Shown here piece by piece: positions 41,364 through 50,288 of a stretch of DNA of 64,000 bases. The stretch comes from Actinomadura terrae (lineage in GTDB: Bacteria; Actinomycetota; Actinomycetes; Streptosporangiales; Streptosporangiaceae): the NCBI RefSeq assembly GCF_022751215.1, contig NZ_JAICDG010000004.1, positions 186,001 through 250,000 of the forward strand, written 5' to 3'. The position numbers were made by a program, and so were the translations under genes. Every line of letters starts with the position of its first letter. Position 1 is the stretch's first letter. The notes under the pieces are model-generated. The model saw only the letters and a program-made list of their open reading frames with translations, had not been told where the DNA came from and did not search any database.

Positions 41364-42098
41364 TCAGGCCGTGCGGCGGCGGAGCGTGGCCGCGCCGAGC
41401 ACGAGCGCGACGATCGTGAACCCGGCGATGACCGCGATGTCCACGGCGAGGTCCCCGGTGAAGTCGGGATGCGCGCTGATCTCCCGCATGCCCTCCACCG
41501 CGTACGTCAGCGGCAGGACGTCGGAGATCCCCTCCAGCCAGGACGCCATGTCGCCGCGCGGGACGATCAGCCCGCACAGCAGCAGCTGCGGCAGCACGAA
41601 CGCGGGCATGAACTGGACGGCCTGGAACTCCGTCCGCGCGAACGCGCTCGCGAACAGCCCGAGCGCCATGCCGAGCAGCGCGTCCAGCACCGCGACGACG
41701 ACGAGCGAGGTCAGCGACCCGGCCAGGTCCAGGCCGAGCCAGGTCAGCGAGATCAGCAGCACGACGCCGACCTGGACGAGCGTGACGAGCCCGAACGCCA
41801 GCGCGTACCCGAGCAGCAGGTCGAGCTTGCCGGTGGGCATGGTCATCAGCCGCTCCAGCGTCCCGCCCGTCCGCTCGCGCAGCGTCGCGACGCTGGTCAC
41901 GATGAACATGATCAGGAACGGGAACAGGCCGAGCAGCAGCGGGCCGATCCGGTCGAACAGCGCGGGCTGGTCGAACACGTACCGCAGCAGGATCATCAGC
42001 AGGCTCGGCACGCCGACGAGCATGGCGAGCGTGCGGTGGTCGTTCTTCAGCTGGGCGAGGATGCGGCGCGTCGTCGCCAGCGTGATCGACAGGCTCAT
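41364..42098 (-). CDS. ABC-2 type transporter permease
   Basis: A 244-residue membrane protein with six hydrophobic segments and the ABC-2 hallmark RERTGGTLERLMTMPTGKLD after helix 2, plus LPLTYAVEGMREISAH near the C-terminus. It forms an exporter with the ATPase encoded immediately upstream (ATGA overlap). The family exports drugs, polysaccharides or lipids; substrate unknown. A 14-bp direct repeat (GGATCAGGCAGCGC at 41331-41344 and 41350-41363) abuts the stop codon. Confidence 0.92.
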   Translation of the reverse strand: MSLSITLATTRRILAQLKNDHRTLAMLVGVPSLLMILLRYVFDQPALFDRIGPLLLGLFPFLIMFIVTSVATLRERTGGTLERLMTMPTGKLDLLLGYALAFGLVTLVQVGVVLLISLTWLGLDLAGSLTSLVVVAVLDALLGMALGLFASAFARTEFQAVQFMPAFVLPQLLLCGLIVPRGDMASWLEGISDVLPLTYAVEGMREISAHPDFTGDLAVDIAVIAGFTIVALVLGAATLRRRTA

Positions 42099-42826
42099 CG
42101 AGGGCTCCCCGCGCGTTCGGTGATCAGGTGGAGGAAGGCGCCCTCCAGGTCGTCCGCGCCCGTCCTCTCCCGAAGGGCGCGGGGCGTGCCGTCCGCGAGG
42201 ATCTGGCCCTCGCGCATCAGCAGGAGCCGGTCGGTGCGTCCGGCCTCGTCCATCACGTGGCTGGACACGACCAGCGTCGTGCCGCGGTCGGCCAGCTCGC
42301 GGAACAGCTCCCACAGCTCCTCCCGCAGGACGGGGTCGAGGCCGACGGTCGGCTCGTCCAGCACGAGCAGCTCCGGCTCGCCGAGCAGCGCGACCGCGAG
42401 GTTGGCCCGGTTGAGCTGCCCGCCCGACAGCGTCGCCACGACCTGGTCGCGGCTGCGGCCGAGCCCGACCTCGTCGATCACCCGGGCCACGTCGCTACGC
42501 GGCGCGCCGAGCACGGACGCGAAGTACCGCAGGTTCTCGGCGACGCTGAGGTCCGCGTAGACGGCGGGCGACTGCGTCGCGTACCCGACGCGGCGCCGCA
42601 GGCCGCGCGAGCCTGCGGGGTCGCCGAGCACGGTCACGGTCCCGCTCTTGACGATCTGCACGCCGACCAGCGCCCGGATCAGCGTCGTCTTCCCGCAGCC
42701 GCTCGGCCCGAGCAGCCCGAGCACCGAGCCGCGCGGGACGTCGAACGTCAGCCCGTGCAGCACCTCCCGGCCGCCGCGGACGACCCGCAGGTCCCGCACG
42801 TCGACCGCCGGACTAGAACTCATCAT
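42095..42826 (-). CDS. ABC transporter ATP-binding protein
   Basis: A 243-residue ATPase with Walker A GLLGPSGCGKTT (about 38-48), Q-loop YATQSP, signature TLSGGQLNRANLAVAL, Walker B LLVLDEPTVGLDP and H-loop VVSSHVMDE. It pairs with the ABC-2 permease gene that overlaps its stop (ATGA). The start may be either of two adjacent ATG codons. A divergent or separate TetR gene lies 150 bases upstream on the same strand and could regulate the exporter, a common arrangement, though it is followed by a gap. Confidence 0.94.
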   Translation of the reverse strand: MMSSSPAVDVRDLRVVRGGREVLHGLTFDVPRGSVLGLLGPSGCGKTTLIRALVGVQIVKSGTVTVLGDPAGSRGLRRRVGYATQSPAVYADLSVAENLRYFASVLGAPRSDVARVIDEVGLGRSRDQVVATLSGGQLNRANLAVALLGEPELLVLDEPTVGLDPVLREELWELFRELADRGTTLVVSSHVMDEAGRTDRLLLMREGQILADGTPRALRERTGADDLEGAFLHLITERAGSPR

Positions 42827-42976
42827 GTGTTGAATTTAAGCCGCGGCGAGGGCCCGGGTCAAGACATGCGGGGACGGCGGAGGACGTGACCACGGCGGCC
42901 AGGACGGCGAGGCCGGGCCGAGGCATGGGGGGGACGACGGGCGGGTGATGTTCCCGTCCGTCCCGGAAAAGAGGGG

Positions 42977-43567
42977 TCAGCCGAGGTAGCGCTGGAGCGT
43001 GGGGGCGACGAGGGCGATCAGCTCGTCCTCGGGCGCGGAGGCGATCGGCTCGACCCGCACGACATAGCGGACGATCATCAGCCCGATCAGCTGGCCCGCC
43101 GCGGCCTGGGCGTTCAGCAGTGGCACGTCGGTCGCCTCGCCGACGCGTCCGAACATCGCGGAGGTGACGAACTCGCGCAGCAGCGCGGCGGCGCGCTCGT
43201 TGGTCATCGCCGAGCGGAGCATGGCCAGCAGCGGCGCGCGGCGCTCGGGATCGCTCCAGACCTCCAGGAAGACGCGGACCATCGTCTCGCCGAGCCGGTC
43301 GCGGGGCGCGGCGAGGATGCGCGGCAGCAGGACGGCCGGGTCCACCGGGAAGCGCATGGCCTCGATGAACACGCCCTCCTTGTTGCCGAAGAAATGGTGC
43401 ACGAGCGCCGGATCGACGTCGGCGGCGCGCGCGATGGCGCGCAGCGACGCGCCGTCGTAGCCCTTCTCGGCGAACAGCTCGCGGGCCTCGGCGAGGATCG
43501 TCTCGCGCGTCTCGCTGCGCCCGGGCCGGCGGCCTGGCCCCCGCGAGGGCCTGGTCGCCTCGGTCAC
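42977..43567 (-). CDS. TetR-family transcriptional regulator
   Basis: A 196-residue regulator. Helix-turn-helix: RETILAEARELFAEKGYDGA, SLRAIARAADVDPALVHHFF (about 20-60), followed by the FGNKEGVF linker and a ligand domain of the type seen in actinobacterial TetR_C_18 proteins (LRSAMTNERAAALLREFVT). It starts GTG in a GTGA overlap with the upstream TIM-barrel gene. It lies directly upstream of the ABC exporter genes on the same strand and probably controls them or its own operon. Confidence 0.9.
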   Translation of the reverse strand: MTEATRPSRGPGRRPGRSETRETILAEARELFAEKGYDGASLRAIARAADVDPALVHHFFGNKEGVFIEAMRFPVDPAVLLPRILAAPRDRLGETMVRVFLEVWSDPERRAPLLAMLRSAMTNERAAALLREFVTSAMFGRVGEATDVPLLNAQAAAGQLIGLMIVRYVVRVEPIASAPEDELIALVAPTLQRYLG

Positions 43568-44511
43568 CGCGTTCCCCGCGTTCCCCGCAGGGTGACCTCG
43601 CCGCGCGAGCTGACCTGCCAGGTGCGGTCGGCGGCCGCGAGGTGCAGGCGGGCGAAGGCCAGCGCCTCGGCGAGGTCCTCCATCCGCTCGGGACGGCCCG
43701 CCGCGCGCCGCGTGTTGACCTCCAGCACGACATGCCCCCGGAACCCGCCCTCGGCGAGGTTCTCCAGCATCGGCCCGCAGGGCTGGGCGCCCCGCCCCGG
43801 GACGAGGTGCTCGTCCTTGTTGGTGACGCCCATGCCGTCGGCCAGGTGGAGGTGGCGGAGCCGGTCGCCGAGGCTCGCGGCCATGTCCAGGGCGTCCGAA
43901 CCCGACACCGCCGTGTGGGACATGTCGAGCGTCACGTGCGGGTAGTCCTGGTCGACCGGGTTCCAGTCGGGGAGGTACATCCCGGCCTCGGCGCCGCGCG
44001 CCTTCAGCGGGAACATGTTCTCGACCGCGAACAGGACGTCCGTCTCGTCCTGCATGCGGGCGAGGCCCTCGACGAACTCCTTCGCATAGTCGCGCTGCCA
44101 GCGGAACGGCGGGTGGACGACGACGACCTCCGCGCCCAATTCCTCCGCGACCTCCTTGGAGCGCACGAGCTTGCCCCAGGGCTCGCGTCCCCAGACCCGC
44201 TGGGTGAGCAGCAGGCACGGCGCGTGGATCGACCGGATCGGGACCTGGTGGTAGTCGGAGAGGCGGCGCAGGACGTTGAGGTCCTGCGAGGACGCGTCGG
44301 TGGAGACCATCACCTCGACACCGTCGTACCCGAGCAGGGCGGCGATCTCGAAGGCGCTCGGGACCTTCTCCGGATAGACCGACGCCGTCGACAGCGTGAT
44401 CGGCGCGTCCGGCACGCGCAGGGCCGGTGCGAACGCGCCGTTGTACTCCGCGGTCAAGGCTCCCTCGCCAGGAATCTTCGCCAATGTTTCGTACCGAAAG
44501 CCTATGCGCAC
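43564..44511 (-). CDS. Sugar phosphate isomerase/epimerase-like TIM barrel protein
   Basis: A protein of about 315 residues with the xylose isomerase-like TIM barrel: ITLSTASVYPEKVPSAFEIA, LLGYDGVEVMVSTDASSQDL, IRSIHAPCLLLTQRVWG, VVVVHPPFRWQRDYAKEFVE, VLFAVENMFPLK, VTLDMSHTAVSG, LRHLHLADG and HVVLEVNTR. Metal-binding Glu, Asp and His positions of the family are present. Substrate unknown. The start is uncertain: the GTG at 44511 is used here, an ATG at 44577 is in frame, and conserved sequence begins only near VPDAPITLS. It is coupled to the TetR gene (GTGA) and divergent from the methyltransferase gene. Confidence 0.82.
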   Translation of the reverse strand: MRIGFRYETLAKIPGEGALTAEYNGAFAPALRVPDAPITLSTASVYPEKVPSAFEIAALLGYDGVEVMVSTDASSQDLNVLRRLSDYHQVPIRSIHAPCLLLTQRVWGREPWGKLVRSKEVAEELGAEVVVVHPPFRWQRDYAKEFVEGLARMQDETDVLFAVENMFPLKARGAEAGMYLPDWNPVDQDYPHVTLDMSHTAVSGSDALDMAASLGDRLRHLHLADGMGVTNKDEHLVPGRGAQPCGPMLENLAEGGFRGHVVLEVNTRRAAGRPERMEDLAEALAFARLHLAAADRTWQVSSRGEVTLRGTRGTR

Positions 44512-44607
44512 TGGGCGCCGATCCGACCCTCGCCCAGAGTGATCCTCGTTGCCCTCGCTATCACTCTCCAGTGCCACATGCGTGCGGCGGGGCTACGCTC
44601 TGCTGGC

Positions 44608-45306
44608 GTGGCCGAGATTGCTCCGGGGGCGGTGCCGAGCCCGAACATCTGGAACTCCCCGCGCGTGTACGAGGTGGAGAACCGCGCGGTCGACCCGGAC
44701 GGGGTGCTGGAGGCGGCGATGCGCGCCGTCCGTCCGTGGCGGGACTCGACCGTGCTGGACCTCGGCTGCGGAACCGGCTTCCACCTGCCCTTCTTCGCCC
44801 GCGAGGCGAGCCAGGTGATCGGGGTCGAACCGCATGCGGGGCTCGCCGCGATGGCACGGCGGCGCGTGCGGGACCTGCCGAACGTGACCGTCCGCGTGGG
44901 CGCGGCGCAGGCACTCCCCCTGCCGGACGCGTCGGTGGACGTCGTCCATGTCCGCTGGGCCTACTTTTTCGGGCCTGGATGCGAGCCCGGCCTGGCGGAA
45001 CTGGACCGGGTCGTCCGGCGCGGCGGCGCGATCATGATCATCGACAACGACGCGACGCGCTCGACGTTCGGCGGCTGGTTCCGGCGCGGCCTGCCGAAGT
45101 ACGACCCCGGCGCGGTGGAGCGTTTCTGGACGCGGCGCGGCTACCAGCGGGAACCCCTCATGATCCGCTGGTCGTTCCAGAGCCGGAGCGACCTGGCGGA
45201 CGTGCTGCGCATCGAGTTCCCGCCCAAGCTCGCCGACGCCTTCCTACGCGAGCACGAGGGCCTCGACGTGGACTACGCAGTAAACCTGTGGTGGCGCCGC
45301 CCGTAA
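44608..45306 (+). CDS. SAM-dependent class I methyltransferase
   Basis: A 232-residue methyltransferase. Motif I VLDLGCGTGFHLPFF (about 48-62), acidic end of strand 2 IGVEPHAG, DASVDVVHVRWAYFFGPG and LDRVVRRGGAIMIIDND identify it. The GTG at 44608 is chosen: TACGCT about ten bases upstream could serve as -10 of a leaderless transcript; an ATG at 44579 is in frame. Methyl acceptor unknown. The last seven codons and the stop form the first unit of a 23-bp tandem array that continues for about 270 bases. Confidence 0.85.
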   Translation: MAEIAPGAVPSPNIWNSPRVYEVENRAVDPDGVLEAAMRAVRPWRDSTVLDLGCGTGFHLPFFAREASQVIGVEPHAGLAAMARRRVRDLPNVTVRVGAAQALPLPDASVDVVHVRWAYFFGPGCEPGLAELDRVVRRGGAIMIIDNDATRSTFGGWFRRGLPKYDPGAVERFWTRRGYQREPLMIRWSFQSRSDLADVLRIEFPPKLADAFLREHEGLDVDYAVNLWWRRP

Positions 45307-45573
45307 CCCCGCGGCGGCATATGTGAACCTGTGGAGCGCCGCCCGCGAAGCTGTGGTGGCGGCACCCGTGATCCTGCGGCGGCAGCGCCCCCGATCCTTT
45401 GGGCGCTCCCGTGACCCTGCGGCGGCGCCCGCGAACCCGTGGTGGCGGCGCCCGCGAACCCGTGGTGGCGGCGCCCGTGAACACCTGGTGGCGGCACCCG
45501 CGAACCCGTGGTGGCGGCGCCCGTGAACACCTGGTGGCGGCGCTCGCGAACCCGTGGGGGCGGCGCCCGTCAA
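45283..45573. repeat. 23-bp minisatellite starting inside the methyltransferase 3' end
   Basis: About 13 tandem units. Starts counted at the AAC of each unit are 45283, 45305, 45326, 45348, 45371, 45394, 45414, 45434, 45457, 45480, 45503, 45526 and 45549: early units are 20-23 bp and diverged, the last six are exactly 23 bp and nearly identical. The unit starts AACCYGTGGTGGCGG and ends CGCCCGYG; two alternating variants (AACCCGTGG, AACACCTGG) suggest duplication in pairs. The first unit is the coding end NLWWRRP plus stop. The period is not a multiple of 3, so it does not encode a repeat protein. Confidence 0.9.
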
Positions 45574-45693
45574 TGGTGACTGGTCGGTCATGCCTCGGCT
45601 CTACTAGACTTCCCGTACAACAACAGCCCTTCGCAGGCGGTGCCGCCTTCGTCTCGGCCGGCGTCCGCGACCCCAGGATGGGAGGAACCGGCC

Positions 45694-46758
45694 ATGGGCC
45701 GTGCCGCCAGGACGAGCCGAACCCTGCTGGCCGCCGGAGTGATCGGCGCCGCGGGCGCGGGCGCCGGGCTCGCCGCCCAGCGCCGCGCCCTGCGCCGCTT
45801 CCAGCTGCGCCCCGACCCCTTCGCGGGCGAGCCGTTCGGCTCGCTGCGCGGGCGGCCCGTCCCCGTCCGCGCGGACGACGGGACCCGCCTGTACGCCGAG
45901 ATCGACGGCGCCGACCGCACCGACCTCGCCGTCGTCTTCACCCACGGCTGGACCCTCACCCAGGACTCCTGGCACTTCCAGCGCAAGGCCCTGCGCGGCC
46001 ACGGCCGCCTCGTGTTCTGGGACCACCGCGGCCACGGCCGCTCGTCCGGCGGCGCCCGCGACGGGTACACCGTCCACCGCCTCGCCCGCGACCTCGCCGC
46101 CGTCATCGAGGCCACCGTCCCCGCCGGGACGCCGGTCGTCCTCGTCGGCCACTCGATGGGCGGCATGACGATCATGCGCTACGCGGACGAGCACCCGGAG
46201 CTGATCGGCGACCGCATCGTCGCCGCCGCGCTGGTGTGCACCTCCTCCGGCGGGCTCGGCGAGGTCACGCTCGGCATGCCCGCCCTGCTCGCGCGCGCGT
46301 CGCAGCGCGTCCTGCCCGGCGCGCTGCGCGCCGCGGGCGCCGGGTCCGCGGTGATCGACCGCGTCCGCCACCTCGGCCGGGACGGCTCCGTCCTGCTCAA
46401 GGACAAGGTCGCCTTCGGCCCCGACGCGGGCCCCGCCGCCGTCGCGTTCGCCGACCAGATGATGAGCGACACCCGCACCGACGCCTACCTCGACTACTTC
46501 CGCTCCATGATCACCACCCATGTGATCAGCGACTGCGCCGCCCTCGACGGCATCGACACCCTGGTCATCGGCGCCGAGCACGACCGTCTCACACCGGTCG
46601 GACACAGCCACAAGATCGCCGGCTGCATCCCGTCCGCGCGACTGGAGATCATCCGGGCCGCGGGCCACATGGCCATGCTGGAACGCCCCGACACCGTCTC
46701 CACGCACCTCGCCGAGTTGATCGCGAGAGCCCGCGCGAATGTCGGTGGCGGGCTCTAG
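45694..46758 (+). CDS. Alpha/beta hydrolase
   Basis: A 354-residue hydrolase. An N-terminal hydrophobic segment (LLAAGVIGAAGAGAGLAAQ) may anchor it to the membrane. Fold features: VVFTHGWTLTQDSWHFQ (oxyanion region, about 86-102), nucleophile elbow VLVGHSMGGMTIM (Ser about 151), VIGAEHDRLTPVGHS (acid) and AAGHMAMLERPD (base). GGAGGAACCGG precedes the ATG. Substrate unknown: esterase or peroxidase-like activities are typical. It lies just upstream of radA, whose start follows 10 bases after its stop. Confidence 0.88.
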   Translation: MGRAARTSRTLLAAGVIGAAGAGAGLAAQRRALRRFQLRPDPFAGEPFGSLRGRPVPVRADDGTRLYAEIDGADRTDLAVVFTHGWTLTQDSWHFQRKALRGHGRLVFWDHRGHGRSSGGARDGYTVHRLARDLAAVIEATVPAGTPVVLVGHSMGGMTIMRYADEHPELIGDRIVAAALVCTSSGGLGEVTLGMPALLARASQRVLPGALRAAGAGSAVIDRVRHLGRDGSVLLKDKVAFGPDAGPAAVAFADQMMSDTRTDAYLDYFRSMITTHVISDCAALDGIDTLVIGAEHDRLTPVGHSHKIAGCIPSARLEIIRAAGHMAMLERPDTVSTHLAELIARARANVGGGL

Positions 46759-46768
46759 GCTCCGGCCT

Positions 46769-48193
46769 ATGGCGAAGGCGAAGACGGCGGCCAAGGCGGC
46801 CTACCGGTGTTCCGACTGCGGCTGGCAGACGTCCAAGTGGGTCGGGCGCTGCGGCGAGTGCCAGACGTGGGGGACGGTCACCGAGGCCGCGTCGGCGACG
46901 CCCGCGCGGGTCGTGAGCGCGGGCCCGGTCAGCGCGCCCGCCCGTCCGATCGGGCAGGTCGACGTCCGCTCCGCCAAGACCAAGCCGACCGGGCTGGACG
47001 AGCTCGACCGCGTCCTCGGCGGCGGCATCGTGCCCGGCGCCGTCCTGCTGCTCGCGGGCGAACCGGGCATCGGCAAGTCGACGCTGCTGCTGGAGGTCGC
47101 GGCGCTCGCCTCCGGGACGAACACGACCGAGACCTCCCCCGTCCTGTACGTGACGGGCGAGGAGTCGGCGGAGCAGGTGCGGCTGCGCGCCGACCGGGTC
47201 GGCGCGATCACCGACCACCTCTACCTCGCGGCGGAGACGGAGCTGTCGGCCGTCCTCGGGCACGTCGAGGCCGTCCAGCCGACGCTGCTCGTCGTCGACT
47301 CCATCCAGACCATCGGAACCTCCGAGGTCGACGGCGCGCCCGGCGGCGTCACGCAGATCCGCGAGGTCGCCGCCAACCTCATCCGGGTCGCCAAGGAGCG
47401 CGGCATCACGGTCGTGCTCGTCGGCCACGTCACCAAGGAGGGCGCGATCGCCGGGCCGCGCCTGCTGGAGCACCTCGTCGACGTCGTGCTCTACTTCGAG
47501 GGCGACCGGCACTCCCGGCTCCGCATGATCCGCGCCGTGAAGAACCGCTACGGCCCCACCGACGAACTCGGCTGCTTCGACCTCTCGGAGGTCGGCATCG
47601 TCGGCCTGCCCGACCCGAGCGGGCTGTTCCTCACCCGCCGCGACGAACCCGTCCCCGGCACCTGCGTCACCGTCACGCTGGAGGGCCGCCGCCCGCTCGT
47701 CGCCGAGGTGCAGTCGCTCGTCGCCAAGTCGCACCTGCCCTCGCCGCGCCGCGCGACCTCGGGCCTCGACACCTCGCGCGTCGCGATGGTCCTCGCCGTC
47801 CTCGCGCAGCGCTGCAAGATCTCGATGCACGAGCAGGACGTCTACGTCTCCACCGTCGGCGGCGTCCGGCTCACCGAGACCTCCGTCGACCTCGCGCTCG
47901 CGCTCGCCGTCGCCGGGTCCACGGTCGAGCAGTCGCTGTCCAACACCCTGATCGCGCTCGGCGAGGTCGGGCTCGCGGGCGAGGCGCGGATCGTCCCGGG
48001 CGTCCAGCGGCGGCTCGCCGAGGCCGCCCGGCTCGGCTTCAAGTACGCCGTCGTCCCGCGCGGCTCCCTCGAACTGGCCGACGGCTCCCCGCTCAAACGC
48101 GCCGATCCGCAGCTGTCCAGCTACGAGGGGATGAAGGTGATGGAGGTCGACAGCATCCAGCAAGCACTTCAGGTCGCCTTTACGGCGCCCTGA
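46769..48193 (+). CDS. radA: DNA repair protein RadA
   Basis: A 474-residue RecA-like ATPase that drives branch migration during recombination and helps rescue stalled forks. An N-terminal zinc finger (YRCSDCGWQTSKWVGRCGEC; Cys14, 17, 28, 31) is followed by Walker A GEPGIGKST (about 97-105), Walker B LLVVDSIQT, the RadA-specific VKNRYGPTDE, and a C-terminal Lon-protease-like domain (DVYVSTVGGVRLTETSVDLA). A TAGGCT at 46756-46761 suggests a leaderless message from ATG 46769. The adjacent disA gene follows 113 bases downstream, the classic radA-disA pair. Confidence 0.97.
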   Translation: MAKAKTAAKAAYRCSDCGWQTSKWVGRCGECQTWGTVTEAASATPARVVSAGPVSAPARPIGQVDVRSAKTKPTGLDELDRVLGGGIVPGAVLLLAGEPGIGKSTLLLEVAALASGTNTTETSPVLYVTGEESAEQVRLRADRVGAITDHLYLAAETELSAVLGHVEAVQPTLLVVDSIQTIGTSEVDGAPGGVTQIREVAANLIRVAKERGITVVLVGHVTKEGAIAGPRLLEHLVDVVLYFEGDRHSRLRMIRAVKNRYGPTDELGCFDLSEVGIVGLPDPSGLFLTRRDEPVPGTCVTVTLEGRRPLVAEVQSLVAKSHLPSPRRATSGLDTSRVAMVLAVLAQRCKISMHEQDVYVSTVGGVRLTETSVDLALALAVAGSTVEQSLSNTLIALGEVGLAGEARIVPGVQRRLAEAARLGFKYAVVPRGSLELADGSPLKRADPQLSSYEGMKVMEVDSIQQALQVAFTAP

Positions 48194-48306
48194 GCCGGGT
48201 AGCGCCAGAGTATTACTGCACGCAACAGGTGGTTGCGACCAGGGGAGGAACCAGCAGAGCGCCCTCCTCGGTAAACTGACGCCGTCCAGCGACCTCCGGG
48301 GGCCAG

Positions 48307-49389
48307 GTGCCAGCACACGACAAGGGTCATGACGAACGACGCCGCGCCACACTCGCCGCGGTTGCCCCGGGCACCCAGATCCGGGACGGACTGGAACGCA
48401 TCCTCCGGGGCCACACCGGCGGGTTGATCGTGCTCGGCTACGACAAGACGGTCGAGGAGCTGTGCTCGGGGGGCTTCGAACTCGACGTCGAGTTCTCCGC
48501 CACCCGCCTGCGCGAGCTCGCGAAGATGGACGGCGCCATCGTCCTCGACGGCAACCACGGCCGGATCGTGCGCGCCGCCGTCCACCTCGTACCGGACTCC
48601 ACCATCCCCACCGAGGAGTCGGGGACCCGCCACCGCACCGCGGAGCGCGTCGCCCGCCAGACCAGCTTCCCGGTCATCTCGGTCAGCCAGTCGATGCACA
48701 TCATCGCGTTGTACCTCGACGGCATCCGCTACGTCCTGGAGGACTCCGCCGCGATCCTCTCCAAGGCCAACCAGGCCCTCGCCACGCTCGAGCGCTACAA
48801 GCTCCGGCTGGACGAGGTGTCGGGCACCCTCTCGGCCCTGGAGATCGAGGATCTCGTCACCGTCCGCGACGTCAGCGCAGTCGTCCAGCGGCTGGAGATG
48901 GTGCGCCGCATCGCCGACGAGATCGAGGGCTACGTCGTCGAGCTCGGCACCGACGGACGCCTCCTGTCCCTCCAGCTCGACGAGCTGGTCTCCGGCGTCG
49001 ACGTCGACCGCGAGCTGATCGTCCGCGACTACCCCTCCGCCGACACCCGCGCCCGCGGCGTGACCGCGATCCTGTCCGCGCTGGACGTCCTGTCGGCCAA
49101 CGAGCTGCTCGACCTGTCCACGGTCGCCGAGGTCATGGGCTTCGCCGGCCCGGACGCGCTCGACCTGCCCGTCAGCCCCAAGGGCTTCCGCCTGCTCGCC
49201 AAGGTCCCGCGCCTGCCGAGCATGGTCGTCGAACGCCTCGTCGAGCACTTCGGCGGACTCCAGAAACTCCTCGCCGCCAGCATCGACGACCTCCAGGCCG
49301 TCGGCGGCGTCGGCGAATCCCGCGCCCGCAGCGTCCGCGAGGGCCTGTCCCGCCTGGCCGAATCCTCCATCCTCGAACGCTACGTCTAA
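48307..49389 (+). CDS. disA: DNA integrity scanning diadenylate cyclase DisA
   Basis: A 360-residue enzyme that makes c-di-AMP and scans DNA. The N-terminal DAC domain carries the catalytic DGA (75-77) and RHRTAER (108-114), followed by a helical linker (LATLERYKLRLDEVSG) and the C-terminal helix-hairpin-helix DNA-binding segment (GGLQKLLAASIDDLQAVGGV, GESRARSVREGLSRL). GTG start with GGGGG nearby. It follows radA as in most Gram-positives; DisA activity is repressed by RadA and by branched DNA. A long tandem repeat begins about 75 bases after its stop. Confidence 0.97.
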   Translation: MPAHDKGHDERRRATLAAVAPGTQIRDGLERILRGHTGGLIVLGYDKTVEELCSGGFELDVEFSATRLRELAKMDGAIVLDGNHGRIVRAAVHLVPDSTIPTEESGTRHRTAERVARQTSFPVISVSQSMHIIALYLDGIRYVLEDSAAILSKANQALATLERYKLRLDEVSGTLSALEIEDLVTVRDVSAVVQRLEMVRRIADEIEGYVVELGTDGRLLSLQLDELVSGVDVDRELIVRDYPSADTRARGVTAILSALDVLSANELLDLSTVAEVMGFAGPDALDLPVSPKGFRLLAKVPRLPSMVVERLVEHFGGLQKLLAASIDDLQAVGGVGESRARSVREGLSRLAESSILERYV

Positions 49390-49464
49390 CCCCGCCCACC
49401 CCACCCGCCCCGCAACGCTTCCGCGAACACCCATCCGGCGGCCCCGACAAGTCGACACCCCCCG

Positions 49465-50270
49465 CGACCCCCGGGCGAAAGCGTGTCCGAACTCGGACGA
49501 GCCCCCGGGGCCCGCCATGCGCGAACCGCACCCTTCCGTGAACGTCCGCCCTGCACCCCTGGCAACACCGACGCCCTAGGCGGCTCTCGGTCCGGAGCGG
49601 GTCGAATCGCGCCGCTCCCGTGAACACCAAGTCCCGCGCCTCCTAGCGAAACCGACGCCCCAGGCCAGACCCCGGCGGAAGCGGCTCGACCTCTGACGAG
49701 CCTCCCAAGGCCGCCCGCGCGCCACACTCGCTTTCCCATGAACGCCCGTCCCCTGGCCCCTGGCGAAACCAACGCCCTTGGGCAGATCCCGGGCGGTAGC
49801 GGTTCGCCTTCGACGAGCCCCCCGAAAAGCCCCCGCGCGAACCGCCCCGCTGCCGCGAACACTTGCCTGCCCTCCTGGCAAAAGCCGATACCCCAGGGGA
49901 CCCGGCGGGAGAAGGACGACCTCGGACGAGCCTCCCCAAGGCCGCCCGCGCGCCACACCTCGCTTACCCGCGAACGCTCGTTCTACAGCTTCCTGGCAAG
50001 TCAACGCCCCTTGGCCAGATCCCCGTGCTGGAGCGCGCCGACGTCGGACAAACCTCCCGCAACTGCCCTCACGAACCGCGAGGCTTCCGCGAACAGCGCC
50101 CTGCGGCCCCTGGCAAAACCGACGCTCCTGGGCGGTGTCCTGGACGGGAGCGGTTCGGCCTCTGGCGAGCCTCCCGAAGGCTGCCTGCGCGAACCTGTGG
50201 CGCTTCCCCTGGACGCCCGTCATGCGCGTCCTGGGTAGATCCCGGGGGCGGAGCGGGTCGGCCTCGGACG
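49465..50270. repeat. Degenerate tandem array, ~117-bp unit, downstream of disA
   Basis: About 6.5 diverged copies of a unit of 115-118 bp (one internal unit shorter). The element CTGGCRAAACCGACGCCC or a close variant recurs at about 49558, 49643, 49759, 49874, 49992 and 50109; each copy continues with a GGGCAGATCCCGGG-like stretch, TCGGACGAGCCTCCC, AAGGCCGCCCGCGCG and GTGAACGCCCG. The whole 900-base gap between disA and the next gene is made of it. Reading frames across it on either strand shift between copies, so I treat it as non-coding. Confidence 0.8.
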
Positions 50271-50288
50271 TTTCCCTCGGGCGCCGGG

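Noticed and set aside
45273..45591. Repetitive proteins on the minus strand (GAATTGSRAPP-type)
   Set aside because: They result from reading the 23-bp array; the period shifts frame at each unit.
49386..50223. 190- and 215-codon minus-strand frames downstream of disA
   Set aside because: Copies of the 117-bp unit vary by 1-3 bases, so no repeat is kept in frame; no ribosome site or domain.
49465..50270. CRISPR array
   Set aside because: Units are 117 bp, diverged throughout, with no constant repeat plus unique spacer pattern and no cas genes.
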